Assembly: GCF_000814765.1 (NCBI RefSeq)
Contig: NZ_JWIC01000006.1
Span: forward strand, 464,560 to 528,559
DNA from: Pseudoalteromonas luteoviolacea
Lineage (GTDB): Bacteria; Pseudomonadota; Gammaproteobacteria; Enterobacterales; Alteromonadaceae
DNA length: 64,000 bases
Direction: 5' to 3'
Positions 34,229-44,073 of this stretch are shown here, one piece after another. The position numbers were made by a program, and so were the translations under genes. Under the pieces are notes generated by a model. It did not search any database. It saw nothing but the letters and a program-made list of their open reading frames with translations, and was not told where the DNA came from. Numbering within the stretch: the stretch's first letter is position 1; every line of letters starts with the position of its first letter.

Positions 34229-34545
34229 ATTAATTGCTCCAATTTAATATTGTTCTCACCTTGCGTATCCCTCATGTGTAGATAGCTTGATGAAGTGTTT
34301 CGTGCTTGTTGCTAAGCACTGGAGCCACTTTACCCAGTGTGTACTTGCTAAGCGTCTCAGTAATTCTAAATAGACTCTTTTTACATAGGAGGATTTTAAT
34401 TTGTTGAATATATTGAATTTATTTTAATTTTTGGAGGGTGCATATAAATGTAGACCTGAAAAGTAGCCGTTTTTAGTCCTTTTTAAGCTGGTATTTCAGT
34501 TGGTTTTTTGTTTAAAGTAGAAATGAGTATAAAAAAGGAGACAAT

Positions 34546-34911
34546 ATGGTTATATCTGATGTTAAATATGTAATGTTGGGATGCCTAGTTTCATCTGGCG
34601 CATTGGCAGCCCCTGTATTTTCGGACTTTAGTGATAAGATAGACATACCAAATGTGCAACCTGTCACAATTGAAAATCAAACACAAAAACAATTCACTTC
34701 TTATCTCGTTGACATTAAGAATCAACAACACAATACATCAATTGGTGCGGCGTATTCCGCCCTCACGCCAGACGAACAAATCAAATATAAATATAAAAAA
34801 GGTATTTTACGTGAGACGGTGAAGTTTGAATCTATGTATAAGTACATTTTTGATGTGAGAACTTCAACCAATAGAATTGAGAAACAAACACATTATGTAT
34901 TTTGGGAGTAG
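34546..34911 (+). CDS. Small secreted protein of unknown function
   Basis: A 121-residue protein preceded by AAAAAGGAG. A hydrophobic N-terminus (MLGCLVSSGALAAP) is a signal peptide cleaved after about residue 22. The mature part is polar and Lys-rich near the C-terminus (EQIKYKYKKGILRETVKFE), with no Cys and no recognised domain. It is convergent with the propeller/Calx-beta gene, separated by a hairpin. Confidence 0.6.
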   Translation: MVISDVKYVMLGCLVSSGALAAPVFSDFSDKIDIPNVQPVTIENQTQKQFTSYLVDIKNQQHNTSIGAAYSALTPDEQIKYKYKKGILRETVKFESMYKYIFDVRTSTNRIEKQTHYVFWE

Positions 34912-34932
34912 GGTACAGTTTGGTGTAAAAAA

Positions 34933-34969
34933 GCGATTTGCTGTTAAGGCCAGTTAAGCAGCAAATCGC
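34933..34969. terminator. Hairpin between convergent genes
   Basis: GCGATTTGCTG and CAGCAAATCGC form an 11-bp stem with a 15-base loop, between gene ends at 34911 (plus) and 34993 (minus). A short A-tract precedes it on the plus strand. Confidence 0.7.
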
Positions 34970-34992
34970 AAACAAGGTTAGATTAGTTTTAC

Positions 34993-36501
34993 TTAATCAC
35001 ATCCTTTTTGAATTGGCGTCGTCCACACTCTCACGACAAAATCATTGTAGTCATTGTCGTTTTGATCTTCCCAGTACTGTTTGTCCCCATAAACAGTGTA
35101 GTTGGTTGTCAACTGGTTACTATTTCCGTTGATGGCGAGAACATAGTTGTAACTGCTGCCAACTAGCACATCATAGCTGCCTGAGCCGCCATATTCGTCA
35201 AGTAGTTTGACGTAGCTGCCGTTAACTTTGACACCCCAATCATTATTATATCCAGCGCTTTCACTAACAAATTGGTAGTTGATACGGGTATATTCATCAG
35301 GAATACACTGAGGGTCGTTCTCAAGCACGGTACCAGGTAATGAAGCTGTGCCTGTTACATTTTGATCCGCGGTTGCTTCTAGAGTAAATGTCTCGTCGCC
35401 TTCATAATCTTGGTCATCAGTCGTGTTGATGACTACGCTGCCTACTGTCTCACCACTAGGTATGGTGATGCTACTTTGGCTTAAGCTGACGTCCGAAGCA
35501 CTAGTGGAACCATGCGTAATACTTAAATCAATGGACACATCTTGATAATAGTCATCACTTAATGTGATTTGATATTCAAGCTGAGCACCTTCAAAAGCGG
35601 AGTCTTTAATCGCTTCTAAGGTAAACGATGGAATAGGATCGGTTTCACATGTTGGCGTAGTATAACAAGCAACTTCACTATCGGTATTTGTTGCCAAATC
35701 ATTTAAGCGTACCGGCACTGTTGCCAGTAGACACGTGTTACCAGATTGTGGGTTCATTTTGTAAAGCTTGGAGCGATTTACATGACCATAATCATTGATG
35801 AGTGTTCGACTAACAACGACTTCTCCAGCTTGGTTCAGTGTCGCGCCTGTAGCAGCAGTCAACGAATGATTTGCCAGCTTAGTGACTTCATATGTTGTTC
35901 TGTTGATTTGATAAACAGAGCGACTAGTAATTAAATAGAGGTTACCATCTTGGATAACCAAGTCGCCTCTGAATTTACCTTTTAATGAACCTAGAGCACC
36001 TAATTCAGTGGCAGCACCAGTCTCTTTGTTGATTTGATAAAGCTTTTTAAAGTCAGTACCAAGTAACGCGTTGCTATCAGGGTCAAAGACCATACTCAAC
36101 ACTTGTGTCGTTCTGTCGACCACGGTATGTGAGTTGGTATTGAAATCGTAATAAGCAAGGCGTAAATACTTAAATCGCTGGCCTTCAATAGGTAAGTGCG
36201 CCTTTTGTTCTTCAGTGAGTCCGACTAACCCACTTATATCTACTTTGTATTCGATGGGTCTGGGTGCTGAAATGTAATACATGCGCTTATCTTCACTATC
36301 ATAAGCTAAAGCGGAAGCGCTAAATTCGGCAAGGGTTTGTGCATATGCACTATTATTCTGCTCATTTAAGCCAAATAAAATCCCCACATCGCCACGTCCT
36401 GCATTGATACCAAAGAGCTCGCCTTGGCAAGTGTTTGCAACACTGAGGGAGGGGAGTGACGCGGTTGCGAGGGTTAAAATGGTTAGTGATGTTTTTAGCA
36501 T
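34993..36501 (-). CDS. Secreted propeller-like, Calx-beta and DUF4114-like protein
   Basis: A 502-residue secreted protein with a signal peptide (to SVAN). Residues 25-290 contain repeated short strands of a beta-propeller type (ALAYDSEDKRMYYIS, LSMVFDPDSNALLGTDF, LVIQDGNLYLITSRSVYQI). Residues 295-400 are a Calx-beta domain (FEGAQLEYQITLSDDYYQDV, then DDQDYEGDETFTLEA), which usually binds calcium. The C-terminus has the DUF4114 signature YWEDQNDNDYNDFVVRV, also Ca-binding. This combination suggests an extracellular, calcium-stabilised protein of matrix or adhesion type. No secretion partner is next to it. Confidence 0.75.
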   Translation of the reverse strand: MLKTSLTILTLATASLPSLSVANTCQGELFGINAGRGDVGILFGLNEQNNSAYAQTLAEFSASALAYDSEDKRMYYISAPRPIEYKVDISGLVGLTEEQKAHLPIEGQRFKYLRLAYYDFNTNSHTVVDRTTQVLSMVFDPDSNALLGTDFKKLYQINKETGAATELGALGSLKGKFRGDLVIQDGNLYLITSRSVYQINRTTYEVTKLANHSLTAATGATLNQAGEVVVSRTLINDYGHVNRSKLYKMNPQSGNTCLLATVPVRLNDLATNTDSEVACYTTPTCETDPIPSFTLEAIKDSAFEGAQLEYQITLSDDYYQDVSIDLSITHGSTSASDVSLSQSSITIPSGETVGSVVINTTDDQDYEGDETFTLEATADQNVTGTASLPGTVLENDPQCIPDEYTRINYQFVSESAGYNNDWGVKVNGSYVKLLDEYGGSGSYDVLVGSSYNYVLAINGNSNQLTTNYTVYGDKQYWEDQNDNDYNDFVVRVWTTPIQKGCD

Positions 36502-36705
36502 GGTAACAAACTCTGTTCAGTTTATCCTAAGCAAGCTAACACAACACAAAGTAATCACACATCTACATCCACTGTACGATGTGCATTCTTATTCCTTCGA
36601 GACAGACGCATCCATTATTATCTTTGCAATCTCATTGTATCATCCTCCCATATGAACAAAATTGCAACAATAAAATACAACTAATGGATTAAAAATTAGG
36701 GGTGA

Positions 36706-36882
36706 TCAATTGTTTTTCTGAGATTCCAGATAGTTAGGGAGCAGTTCTTCAACAATTAATTTTGCAGGGAGTGTATAGCGAACGCCTTGGAACATGACAG
36801 AAGTGTGTTCCTCGATGCCTGTAATACCAGTTAGAGTCCAACCTTCCCCTTTTTCTGGACACAAAACTTTTGTAGTCGGGGG
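36706..36882 (-). pseudogene. Fragment of a small unknown gene
   Basis: On the minus strand a frame without a plausible start reads GYPPTTKVLCPEKG, then WTLTGITGIEEHT, SVMFQGVRYTLPAKLIVE and ELLPNYLESQKNN before the TGA. It looks like the end of a real protein rather than random sequence. It has no ATG except deep inside (near 36789) and a stop just upstream. It may be a truncated gene. The rest of 36502-36991 holds nothing else that I can support. Confidence 0.35.
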
Positions 36883-36991
36883 ATAACCTTAAATTCGTCA
36901 CTTTTTTCAGTCATATTTTTATCTTCACTGGACTTTAAAATAAGATGGGGTAGTTTATACCAAAATAATAAAAAATCGACCCATAAACCAG

Positions 36992-37498
36992 ATGGAACTA
37001 CGAACAAAAAGGCTAATATTGCGCCTCGTCTCCTATAGAGACTGCAGCGCATTGCTGGAAATTTTGAATGACCCTAAAGTGAGTCATTATAACGACTACG
37101 GCACTGACTTATCCTTACAAGATATTAAAGCCATGATCCAAGGTGATTTAGAGCTTTTTTATCAAGGGGTGGGGGTTCGTTTTGCGTTGTTAAATGAGGG
37201 GGCTTTGATTGGCTCCATAGGCTTATTTGATTATCAAGAATCAACGTCAGAAATATCAATTGGCTATGAGCTTGCCCCTGAGCAGTGGGGGAAAGGGTAT
37301 ATGCGCGAAGCGGCTAGTTACTTGGTTGAATCATTGCCGAGTATCTTACCTAAAGCACTGATTGGGCAGATTAATGCAAACGTCGATAAAGAGAATAAAA
37401 GAAGTATTAAGTTGCTTAAGCATTTGGGCTTTGAGCAAAAGCACAAGCACTATCGCTTATGCATTTGCCAAACCGATCCTAAAAGGCGTGTTTTATAA
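36992..37498 (+). CDS. GNAT acetyltransferase (RimJ/RimL-like)
   Basis: A 168-residue GNAT-fold acetyltransferase using acetyl-CoA. It starts LRTKRLILRLVSYRDCSALL, as in the ribosomal-protein and small-molecule N-acetyltransferases. The acetyl-CoA motif A is APEQWGKGYMREAASYLVE (Q-x-x-G-x-G/A). The last strand carries NKRSIKLLKHLGFEQK. Substrate cannot be inferred. The gene overlaps the end of the convergent lipoprotein gene by six bases. Confidence 0.88.
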   Translation: MELRTKRLILRLVSYRDCSALLEILNDPKVSHYNDYGTDLSLQDIKAMIQGDLELFYQGVGVRFALLNEGALIGSIGLFDYQESTSEISIGYELAPEQWGKGYMREAASYLVESLPSILPKALIGQINANVDKENKRSIKLLKHLGFEQKHKHYRLCICQTDPKRRVL

Positions 37499-37738
37499 AC
37501 CTTTTTTACTAAATAAAGTAACGCGACCAGAAACTAACGTCACTGTGATGTTTTTAGATTCATTGCCCCAAACACAATTGGTATGAAGTGTTTTTTCTTC
37601 ACAAGAATCTGCTGAACCCAAAACCTGCTCAAGTTCGGCTTTTTCCATACCAACGGATATTTTTTCATAATTTTCAATACTTACCTTTGAGCAAGCTGTA
37701 AGTGAGATTAAAGCGGCAATTGCTAAAAGTTTTTTCAT
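37493..37738 (-). CDS. DUF3862-like small lipoprotein
   Basis: An 81-residue lipoprotein: signal MKKLLAIAALISLTACS with the lipobox LTAC. The mature part has the BamE/SmpA-like beginning YEKISVGMEKAELEQVLGS, two Cys (SCEEKTLHTNC) and a closing WGNESKNITVTLVSGRVTLFSKK strand. This matches DUF3862. The gene is 13 bp downstream of csiV and probably in the same operon. Confidence 0.78.
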   Translation of the reverse strand: MKKLLAIAALISLTACSKVSIENYEKISVGMEKAELEQVLGSADSCEEKTLHTNCVWGNESKNITVTLVSGRVTLFSKKGL

Positions 37739-37751
37739 ATTTTTTATCCTG

Positions 37752-38594
37752 TTAGTGTTTATATTTTCTTATCTGGAAAATAATGCCCATTTTGGGGTGA
37801 TCCAAATAATGGATATCACCGCTATATACCCTAGTAAACTGAGACATTCTTGCAGACTCCAGCTCTCCGATATCGGATATATAGCGATAATCAAAATTAC
37901 TTGTTACATAAAGGTAGTGACGAATATGGATCTTCATGGTGCCGTCTAGCTCCCATAATGAATCACCACCAGATTTAATAGTCGGTTTTGTTTCTCTTTC
38001 AAGCAAGCTTATAAAGTTATCGTCATGCGTTTGATTATAGATATAGCTAGCAGGCTCAGTGTATTTTTTACCACCATAAACGACGACGTTTGGTGCGCGC
38101 TTTTTACTTTGATCAGGAAAGCGCCAGCCAGTATGTAAGATGGCCGTATGGCCTTTTCGCTCAAGTTTTTTACGAATTGACTCGAACTTAAGTTGCTCAG
38201 GGGCCAATAAATACATCGATTGCATATGCTCGAGTGGCTCGCTGACGGGCATGACCGGTAGGATGTCATAACGTTCAACATAGTTAATATCGTCGTCACA
38301 ATACCAAGAGCTTTGTGATTTAGTGAATCGCTCGGTTACGCTACGCGGGTCATAGTTTGGGTCACCAGACAAGCAAGATTGATGTCCGACATTATTATAC
38401 CCTTGAGTTAGCAAGTCTAAACGCTTCTCAGTGGGTAAAGGAGGCGTTTCAACGGAGAAATCTTCTCTAATTTGAGACGCATCTTTTTGAGCGAAAGCGA
38501 TTAACTCCACTTCAAACCAACGCACTGCAAAAGCGGGCATAGCTGAGGTGCTGAGCGCCGCTAAAAGTCCCCATTTAACTATCGATTGCTTCAT
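37752..38594 (-). CDS. csiV: CsiV-family periplasmic peptidoglycan-binding protein
   Basis: A 280-residue periplasmic protein with signal peptide MKQSIVKWGLLAALSTSAMPAFA. It begins RWFEVELIAFAQKD, the standard opening of CsiV. That protein binds peptidoglycan and, in Vibrio cholerae, has been linked to the D-amino-acid response. It lies directly after mfd with ATGA overlap, the same arrangement as in other gammaproteobacteria. The rest (YDILPVMPVSEPLEHMQS, LHTGWRFPDQSKKRAP) also fits the family. Symbol assigned on family and position. Confidence 0.82.
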   Translation of the reverse strand: MKQSIVKWGLLAALSTSAMPAFAVRWFEVELIAFAQKDASQIREDFSVETPPLPTEKRLDLLTQGYNNVGHQSCLSGDPNYDPRSVTERFTKSQSSWYCDDDINYVERYDILPVMPVSEPLEHMQSMYLLAPEQLKFESIRKKLERKGHTAILHTGWRFPDQSKKRAPNVVVYGGKKYTEPASYIYNQTHDDNFISLLERETKPTIKSGGDSLWELDGTMKIHIRHYLYVTSNFDYRYISDIGELESARMSQFTRVYSGDIHYLDHPKMGIIFQIRKYKH

Positions 38595-41500
38595 GCAACA
38601 GCCTTTTTCTGAAAGTCATCCATCATGGCGTTAATGAGCTTCAAACGCTCTTGGCCATTTTTTTCTTCTATATTAAAGCGTAGTTTGCTCGCGCCTTCCA
38701 TACGATATATCGCAGGGTTGCTTTGTATCAATCCAATGATGAACGTTGGGTTAACACTGGTGTTATTGCTAAATTCAAAATAGCCACCTTTTGGATTGGC
38801 TTCAATTTTTTGAATGCCGATTTGTTGCGCTTTGCATTTGAGTAGTTGGATTTCGAAAATGTTTTTAGCTGCGTCAGGCAGCAGGCCAAAACGGTCTATT
38901 AGCTCAACCTTTAACTCGTCTAGTTCATTTTCAGAAGACAGAGTAGCAATGCGCTTGTACATGCTCAGTCGAATATTTACATCATGGATGTAATCATCAG
39001 GCAGTAGAGCGGGTAGTTTCAAGTCTACTTCACTTTGTTGCTGTAATAAGTTCTCAAGCGTTGGCTCTTTACCGTCTTTGAGTGCTTGCACGGCTTGTTC
39101 TAACATCTCCATATACAAGGTAAACCCGACAGTTTGGATTTGGCCACTTTGGTCGTCACCTAAGAGTTCACCTGCACCACGGATCTCTAAGTCATGTGTT
39201 GCCAATGCAAAACCTGCACCTAAGTCTTCAAGAGACTCGATAGCTTGTAAACGTTTTACCGCATCTTTTGTTAAGCTTTGGCTATTTCGAGTCAGTAAAT
39301 ATGCATACGCTTGGTGATGGCTTCGACCGACGCGGCCGCGAAGCTGATGAAGCTGTGCCAGACCAAGTTTATCTGCGCGATCCATGATGATGGTATTTGC
39401 TGTTGGAATATCGATGCCTGTTTCGATGATGGTAGTACATACCAGAACATTGTGCTTTTGATGATAAAAATCGCTCATCAAATGCTCAAGTTCACGTTCA
39501 CGCATCTGACCATGCGCGACGGCGATATTGGCTTCTGGCACCAGTGCTGAAATATCCGCTGCGGTTTTTTCGATGGTCTCAACGTTGTTGTGCAGGAAGT
39601 AAACCTGACCACCACGTTTGGTTTCACGCAAGATGGCTTCACGGATCAGCTCGTCATTGCGCTCACGAACAAAGGTTTTAACTGCGAGACGCTTAGCTGG
39701 TGGCGTTGCGATGATAGACAAATCGCGCATGCCACTCATGGCCATATTGAGTGTTCTTGGAATTGGTGTTGCAGTTAGCGTTAAAATGTCGACATCTGCA
39801 CGCAGCTTTTTAATTTTTTCTTTTTGACGTACACCAAAGCGGTGCTCTTCATCGACAATCAATAAGCCTAAGTCTTTAAACTTAATGTTTTCTTGAATGA
39901 GCTTATGGGTGCCAATAACAATGTCAATTTTACCGTCTTCTAGTGCAGTAAGTGTTTCTTTTTGCTCTTTTGTACTGTTAAAGCGCGATAACACGCCGAC
40001 CTCAATGGGCAGATCTGCAAATCTATCTTTGAAATTTTCAAAGTGCTGCTGTGCTAGTAGTGTTGTTGGCACGAGCACGGCAACTTGTTTATTGTCGTTA
40101 ATAGCAACAAAGGCGGCACGCATAGCGACTTCTGTTTTACCAAAGCCCACATCACCACATACAAGCCTGTCCATCGCTTGATTGGTTTGCATGTCACCAA
40201 TGACAGCTTCGATGGCGTTGCGTTGATCATCTGTTTCTTCAAACGGGAAGCTATTACTGAAATCTCTGTATGCACTGCCATCAAGTTTAAATTGATGTCC
40301 CGGTTTGCTTTGACGTTTAGCATAAATGTCTAATAGTTCTGCCGCAACATCTCGCACTTTCTCGGCTGCTTTGCGTTTGGCTTTCTCCCAAACATCAGAC
40401 CCCAATTTATGGAGTGGGGCAGAGGCTTCTTCCCCCCCAGAATAACGACTCAGCATATGCAAGGATGACACCGGCACATAGAGCTTGGCATCACCAGAGT
40501 AAATAATTGTCACAAATTCTGTGGCAACACCCGCAGCATCGATAGTTTGTAAACCAAGGTAGCGTCCAACACCATGGTCTAAATGCACAATTGGCTGGCC
40601 TTCTTTTAGTTCTGCTAGGTTGCGAATAAGGGCATCTTGTCCTTGCTCGTATTTGTGCTTACGGCGCCTGCGCTGGGAAACTTTAATCCCAAGCAATTCT
40701 TGCTCGGTGATCAGTGATAAAGGTTTCGCGCCATCAAGAAAGACAGATGCTTCTAGTGGACTGACAACCAAACCAACATCAGTACGACCTTTTGAAAACT
40801 GCTCAAAGGATTCGAACTCTTTTAGTTTCAAACCTGTTGGCTTTAGCAGCGTTAGTAATGATTCTCGACGACCGTCTGATTCAACGCTAAATAGTACTTT
40901 ACCCTTTTGCTGTTTTTGTTCTGCGATGTAACTCACAATGGCTGAATATGGATCGGCTTGCTTATGGTCAATACGCACATCATCAATAAGGGCAGAATTG
41001 ACGTTTGTGTGACCGGCTTTGGTCCCTAGTGATGCTTGGCTTAATCGAATTCTCGGGTAATGTGAAAACGCCTCAAAAAGCGATTCGACATTAAGGTAAA
41101 GCGCTTTTGGTTCTAGTAATGGCCTTAATGGATCAACTCTACGGTTTTCGTATCGTTTACTGACATCTAACCAAAAGTCGCCGGCAGCGTGTTCGATGTC
41201 GCCTAGGTGCATAAACACCGCATCTTTTGGTAAATAATCAAAAATGGTCGCCAGCTTGTCATAAAATAACGGTAAGTAGTATTCGATACCTGCTGGCCAA
41301 TTACCACGTGTTACCTGCATGTAGATGGAGTCTTGTTCAGAGCTTGCTCCAAAGGTTTCGCGGTATTGAATACGAAAGCGCTCAATGTCACTGTCATTAG
41401 TTGGAAACTCGTGTGCAGGCAATAAGTCAATTGACTTTATGGTCTCGCTTGAGCGCTGTGTTTCAATGTCAAAAAGACGAATACTGTCGAGCTCATCATC

Positions 41501-42064
41501 AAAAAAGTCTAATCGGTAAGGGTGCTGACTACCCATTGGGTAAAGGTCAATGATAGAGCCGCGTACAGCGAATTCACCATGTTCCATTACCTGCTGCACG
41601 TTACGATAGCCCGCTTGAGTGAGTGTTTCTTTTAGACCTTGCGCATCTAAAGTATCACCCACTTTAAATTGCAGTGCATTGCCATAGATAAATTCAGGCG
41701 GCGCGGTTCTGAGCATTAATGTTGCAACAGGGATAAGCAGTACACCCTGTTGTTTTGTGCGTAGCGCATTGAGACTGGCTAAACGCTGAGAAATAATGTC
41801 TTGGTGTGGTGAAAAGTGGTCATAGGGGAGAGTTTCCCAATCAGGAAACACCATGACGTTGTCTTCTCCAAGTAGATAGCCAAGTTCAGTTTCTAAACGC
41901 AGTGCACTGGGGGTGTCTGGCGTGACTAACACAACAAGGGATTGGTTTTTTTTCACTCCCTCGCTAATAGTAATTGCCAAACTACTACCGAGTAACTGAC
42001 CCCAATGGATCTTGTCCTTTGCTGATTTTACCCAAGGTAGCTCATTCCACTGCACTAATGCCAT
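38591..42064 (-). CDS. mfd: Transcription-repair coupling factor
   Basis: Mfd, the 1157-residue translocase that removes stalled RNA polymerase and recruits UvrA. The N-terminal UvrB-like region has VLVTPDTPSALRLETEL. The RNA-polymerase-interacting domain follows at about 490-560 (GQPIVHLDHGVGRYLGLQ, YSGDAKLYVPVSSLHMLSRY). The helicase motor has Walker A CGDVGFGKTE near 638, VDEEHRFGVRQKE and TATPIPRTLNMA. The relay includes TTIIETGIDIPTANT and HQLRGRVGRSHHQAYAYLL, and a C-terminal TRCF domain ends the protein. Length is normal. It is followed by csiV with a 4-base overlap. Confidence 0.97.
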   Translation of the reverse strand: MALVQWNELPWVKSAKDKIHWGQLLGSSLAITISEGVKKNQSLVVLVTPDTPSALRLETELGYLLGEDNVMVFPDWETLPYDHFSPHQDIISQRLASLNALRTKQQGVLLIPVATLMLRTAPPEFIYGNALQFKVGDTLDAQGLKETLTQAGYRNVQQVMEHGEFAVRGSIIDLYPMGSQHPYRLDFFDDELDSIRLFDIETQRSSETIKSIDLLPAHEFPTNDSDIERFRIQYRETFGASSEQDSIYMQVTRGNWPAGIEYYLPLFYDKLATIFDYLPKDAVFMHLGDIEHAAGDFWLDVSKRYENRRVDPLRPLLEPKALYLNVESLFEAFSHYPRIRLSQASLGTKAGHTNVNSALIDDVRIDHKQADPYSAIVSYIAEQKQQKGKVLFSVESDGRRESLLTLLKPTGLKLKEFESFEQFSKGRTDVGLVVSPLEASVFLDGAKPLSLITEQELLGIKVSQRRRRKHKYEQGQDALIRNLAELKEGQPIVHLDHGVGRYLGLQTIDAAGVATEFVTIIYSGDAKLYVPVSSLHMLSRYSGGEEASAPLHKLGSDVWEKAKRKAAEKVRDVAAELLDIYAKRQSKPGHQFKLDGSAYRDFSNSFPFEETDDQRNAIEAVIGDMQTNQAMDRLVCGDVGFGKTEVAMRAAFVAINDNKQVAVLVPTTLLAQQHFENFKDRFADLPIEVGVLSRFNSTKEQKETLTALEDGKIDIVIGTHKLIQENIKFKDLGLLIVDEEHRFGVRQKEKIKKLRADVDILTLTATPIPRTLNMAMSGMRDLSIIATPPAKRLAVKTFVRERNDELIREAILRETKRGGQVYFLHNNVETIEKTAADISALVPEANIAVAHGQMRERELEHLMSDFYHQKHNVLVCTTIIETGIDIPTANTIIMDRADKLGLAQLHQLRGRVGRSHHQAYAYLLTRNSQSLTKDAVKRLQAIESLEDLGAGFALATHDLEIRGAGELLGDDQSGQIQTVGFTLYMEMLEQAVQALKDGKEPTLENLLQQQSEVDLKLPALLPDDYIHDVNIRLSMYKRIATLSSENELDELKVELIDRFGLLPDAAKNIFEIQLLKCKAQQIGIQKIEANPKGGYFEFSNNTSVNPTFIIGLIQSNPAIYRMEGASKLRFNIEEKNGQERLKLINAMMDDFQKKAVA

Positions 42065-42081
42065 TCTTAACTCCTAACTAC

Positions 42082-42972
42082 TTAATCTCTGTATATTTTA
42101 CATAGGTCTTGATAATGATCTATACGTCTATCACGTAAATACGGCCAGATACGACGAACCGACTCACTGCGGTCTTGATCAATATCGACGACAAGCACTT
42201 CCTCTTGATCTTCAGTACCATGAACCAGAAGTTCACCCTGAGGACCGGCGACAAAAGAATTGCCCCAGAACAAGATACCTTCGCTTTGCGCACTTGGATC
42301 AGATTCGTGTCCGACGCGATTAACACTAATAACAGGAACGCCATTAGAAACTGCATGTGCGCGCTGTGCAATCATCCACGCATCTCGTTGACGAATTTGC
42401 TCATCTTTATCATCACGAGGGTCCCAACCAATCGCTGTTGGGTAGATGAGCAGCTCGGCACCAGCCATGGCCATTAATCTAGCGCCTTCAGGGAACCATT
42501 GATCCCAACAAACTAGAACGCCTAATTTGCCCACAGATGTTTGAATGGGCTCGAAGCCTAAATCGCCAGGAGTAAAATAAAACTTCTCATAAAAACCTGG
42601 GTCGTCAGGGATGTGCATCTTACGATATTTTCCGGCAATGGTGCCATCTGACTCAATGACGACGGCGGTGTTGTGATATAAACCCGTTGCTCGTTTTTCA
42701 AACAGAGAGGCAACAATAACAACGTTGAGTTCCTTCGCAAGTGTGCAAAATGCATCTGTACTTGGGCCTGGGATCGTTTCAGCCAAATCAAATAAATCAG
42801 TATCTTCAGTTTGACAGAAATACAGGCTGCGGTGAAGCTCTTGTAATACAACTAATTTTGCACCTTGTGCTGCCGCGCTTTTAATGCCTGATATGGACTT
42901 TTCAAAGTTACTTTCTAGGTTGTCGCTATTAGTGTGTTGGATTAATGCGACTTTCAAATTATTGTTGCTCAT
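42082..42972 (-). CDS. aguB: N-carbamoylputrescine amidase
   Basis: Nitrilase-family enzyme of 296 residues that hydrolyses N-carbamoylputrescine to putrescine, CO2 and ammonia. The catalytic triad is visible: Glu in LVVLQELHRS, Lys in GKYRKMHIPDD, Cys in LGVLVCWDQWFPEGAR. The gene overlaps the aguA gene upstream by 14 bases, so the two steps of agmatine use are coupled. It is the downstream gene of the pair. Confidence 0.95.
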   Translation of the reverse strand: MSNNNLKVALIQHTNSDNLESNFEKSISGIKSAAAQGAKLVVLQELHRSLYFCQTEDTDLFDLAETIPGPSTDAFCTLAKELNVVIVASLFEKRATGLYHNTAVVIESDGTIAGKYRKMHIPDDPGFYEKFYFTPGDLGFEPIQTSVGKLGVLVCWDQWFPEGARLMAMAGAELLIYPTAIGWDPRDDKDEQIRQRDAWMIAQRAHAVSNGVPVISVNRVGHESDPSAQSEGILFWGNSFVAGPQGELLVHGTEDQEEVLVVDIDQDRSESVRRIWPYLRDRRIDHYQDLCKIYRD

Positions 42973-44017
42973 TTGGGTTCCTATTTAAAAAGCCTTGAGG
43001 TAGTTGCATTGTGATACAGTGCAAGCTGCCAAATTGATGAATAATTGGCAGGCAGTCAATGCCAATAATGGTTCTTTCAGGGTGTGCCTTTTGCAATTGA
43101 GTCAGTGCGAGGGCGTCTTTTTCATCCCCATAAATAGGGAGTAGCACAGTGTCGTTGATGATTAGGTAATTGGCGTAAGTTGCTGGTAAACGCTCATTCT
43201 CATCATTGTATTTAGCACTTGGCCAAGGCAAAGGCACTAAGTTATATGGTTCACCCGAAGGAGTGACAAACTCTTTAAGTTGAGACTCCATCGCATTGAG
43301 TGCCTGATAATGTTCGTCTTGTTCATCGTCACACTGCACATACACTAGGGTATTATTTGGTGCAAATCTAACTAGCGTATCAATGTGGCTGTCCGTGTCG
43401 TCACCAGCAAGGTAGCCATGGTCTACCCACAAAAACGAAGTTGCGCCTAGCTCTTTCGTAAGCTCAGCTTCAACTTGCTGCTTGTTCAGGTGTGGGTTTC
43501 GATTTGGATTCAGTAAGCACTCTGATGTGGTTAACAACACTTTGTGCTCGTTAATCTCGACACCGCCGCCTTCTAAAACCAAGTTGACTTGTTGAACTTG
43601 GTTACGTTCGTCTGCAATTTGCTGACACAAAGCGGCATTGATCTGGGTATCTAAATCGCTTTCGTATTTGTTTCCCCAGCCGTTAAAGATGAAGTCTTTA
43701 ATGCTGAGTTCACCGCATGTATTCGCTGTCGTCAGCGGACCATGGTCACGTGCCCAAGTATCGTTGCAAGGCGCATCAACAAATACGATTTGCTGCATAT
43801 CTACGCTGGCATCAATCAGTAGGGTGGTAATATGACTTTTAAGCGCTTCGTCGTGGGCAACGATAACCACTTTTTGAACTTGCGATATTTGCTGACATAG
43901 GGCGATATATACAGGTTCAACTTGCTCAAGAATATCAGCCCAGTCAGTATTTTTGTGCGGCCATGTGACCATCACCGCATCTTGCGGTGACCATTCAGGT
44001 AATAACGTAAAACTCAT
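42959..44017 (-). CDS. aguA: Agmatine deiminase
   Basis: A 352-residue pentein enzyme converting agmatine to N-carbamoylputrescine and ammonia. Motifs: WPHKNTDWAD at the start, APCNDTWARDHGPL, LVLEGGGVEINEHKVLLTT with acidic residues, and the catalytic Cys in FGSLHCITMQLPQ near the C-terminus. With the overlapping amidase gene it forms the arginine-derived putrescine route. Upstream of it lies an unrelated gene on the same strand. Confidence 0.95.
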   Translation of the reverse strand: MSFTLLPEWSPQDAVMVTWPHKNTDWADILEQVEPVYIALCQQISQVQKVVIVAHDEALKSHITTLLIDASVDMQQIVFVDAPCNDTWARDHGPLTTANTCGELSIKDFIFNGWGNKYESDLDTQINAALCQQIADERNQVQQVNLVLEGGGVEINEHKVLLTTSECLLNPNRNPHLNKQQVEAELTKELGATSFLWVDHGYLAGDDTDSHIDTLVRFAPNNTLVYVQCDDEQDEHYQALNAMESQLKEFVTPSGEPYNLVPLPWPSAKYNDENERLPATYANYLIINDTVLLPIYGDEKDALALTQLQKAHPERTIIGIDCLPIIHQFGSLHCITMQLPQGFLNRNPNEQQ

Positions 44018-44073
44018 GACGATAATAGATCTTTAATTGCTAGGGGCTAAGTGTATCACTGCACGGCGCTGTG

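Noticed and set aside
39897..40931. Several plus-strand frames opposite mfd
   Set aside because: All are antisense to conserved Mfd motor motifs and carry no coding signs.
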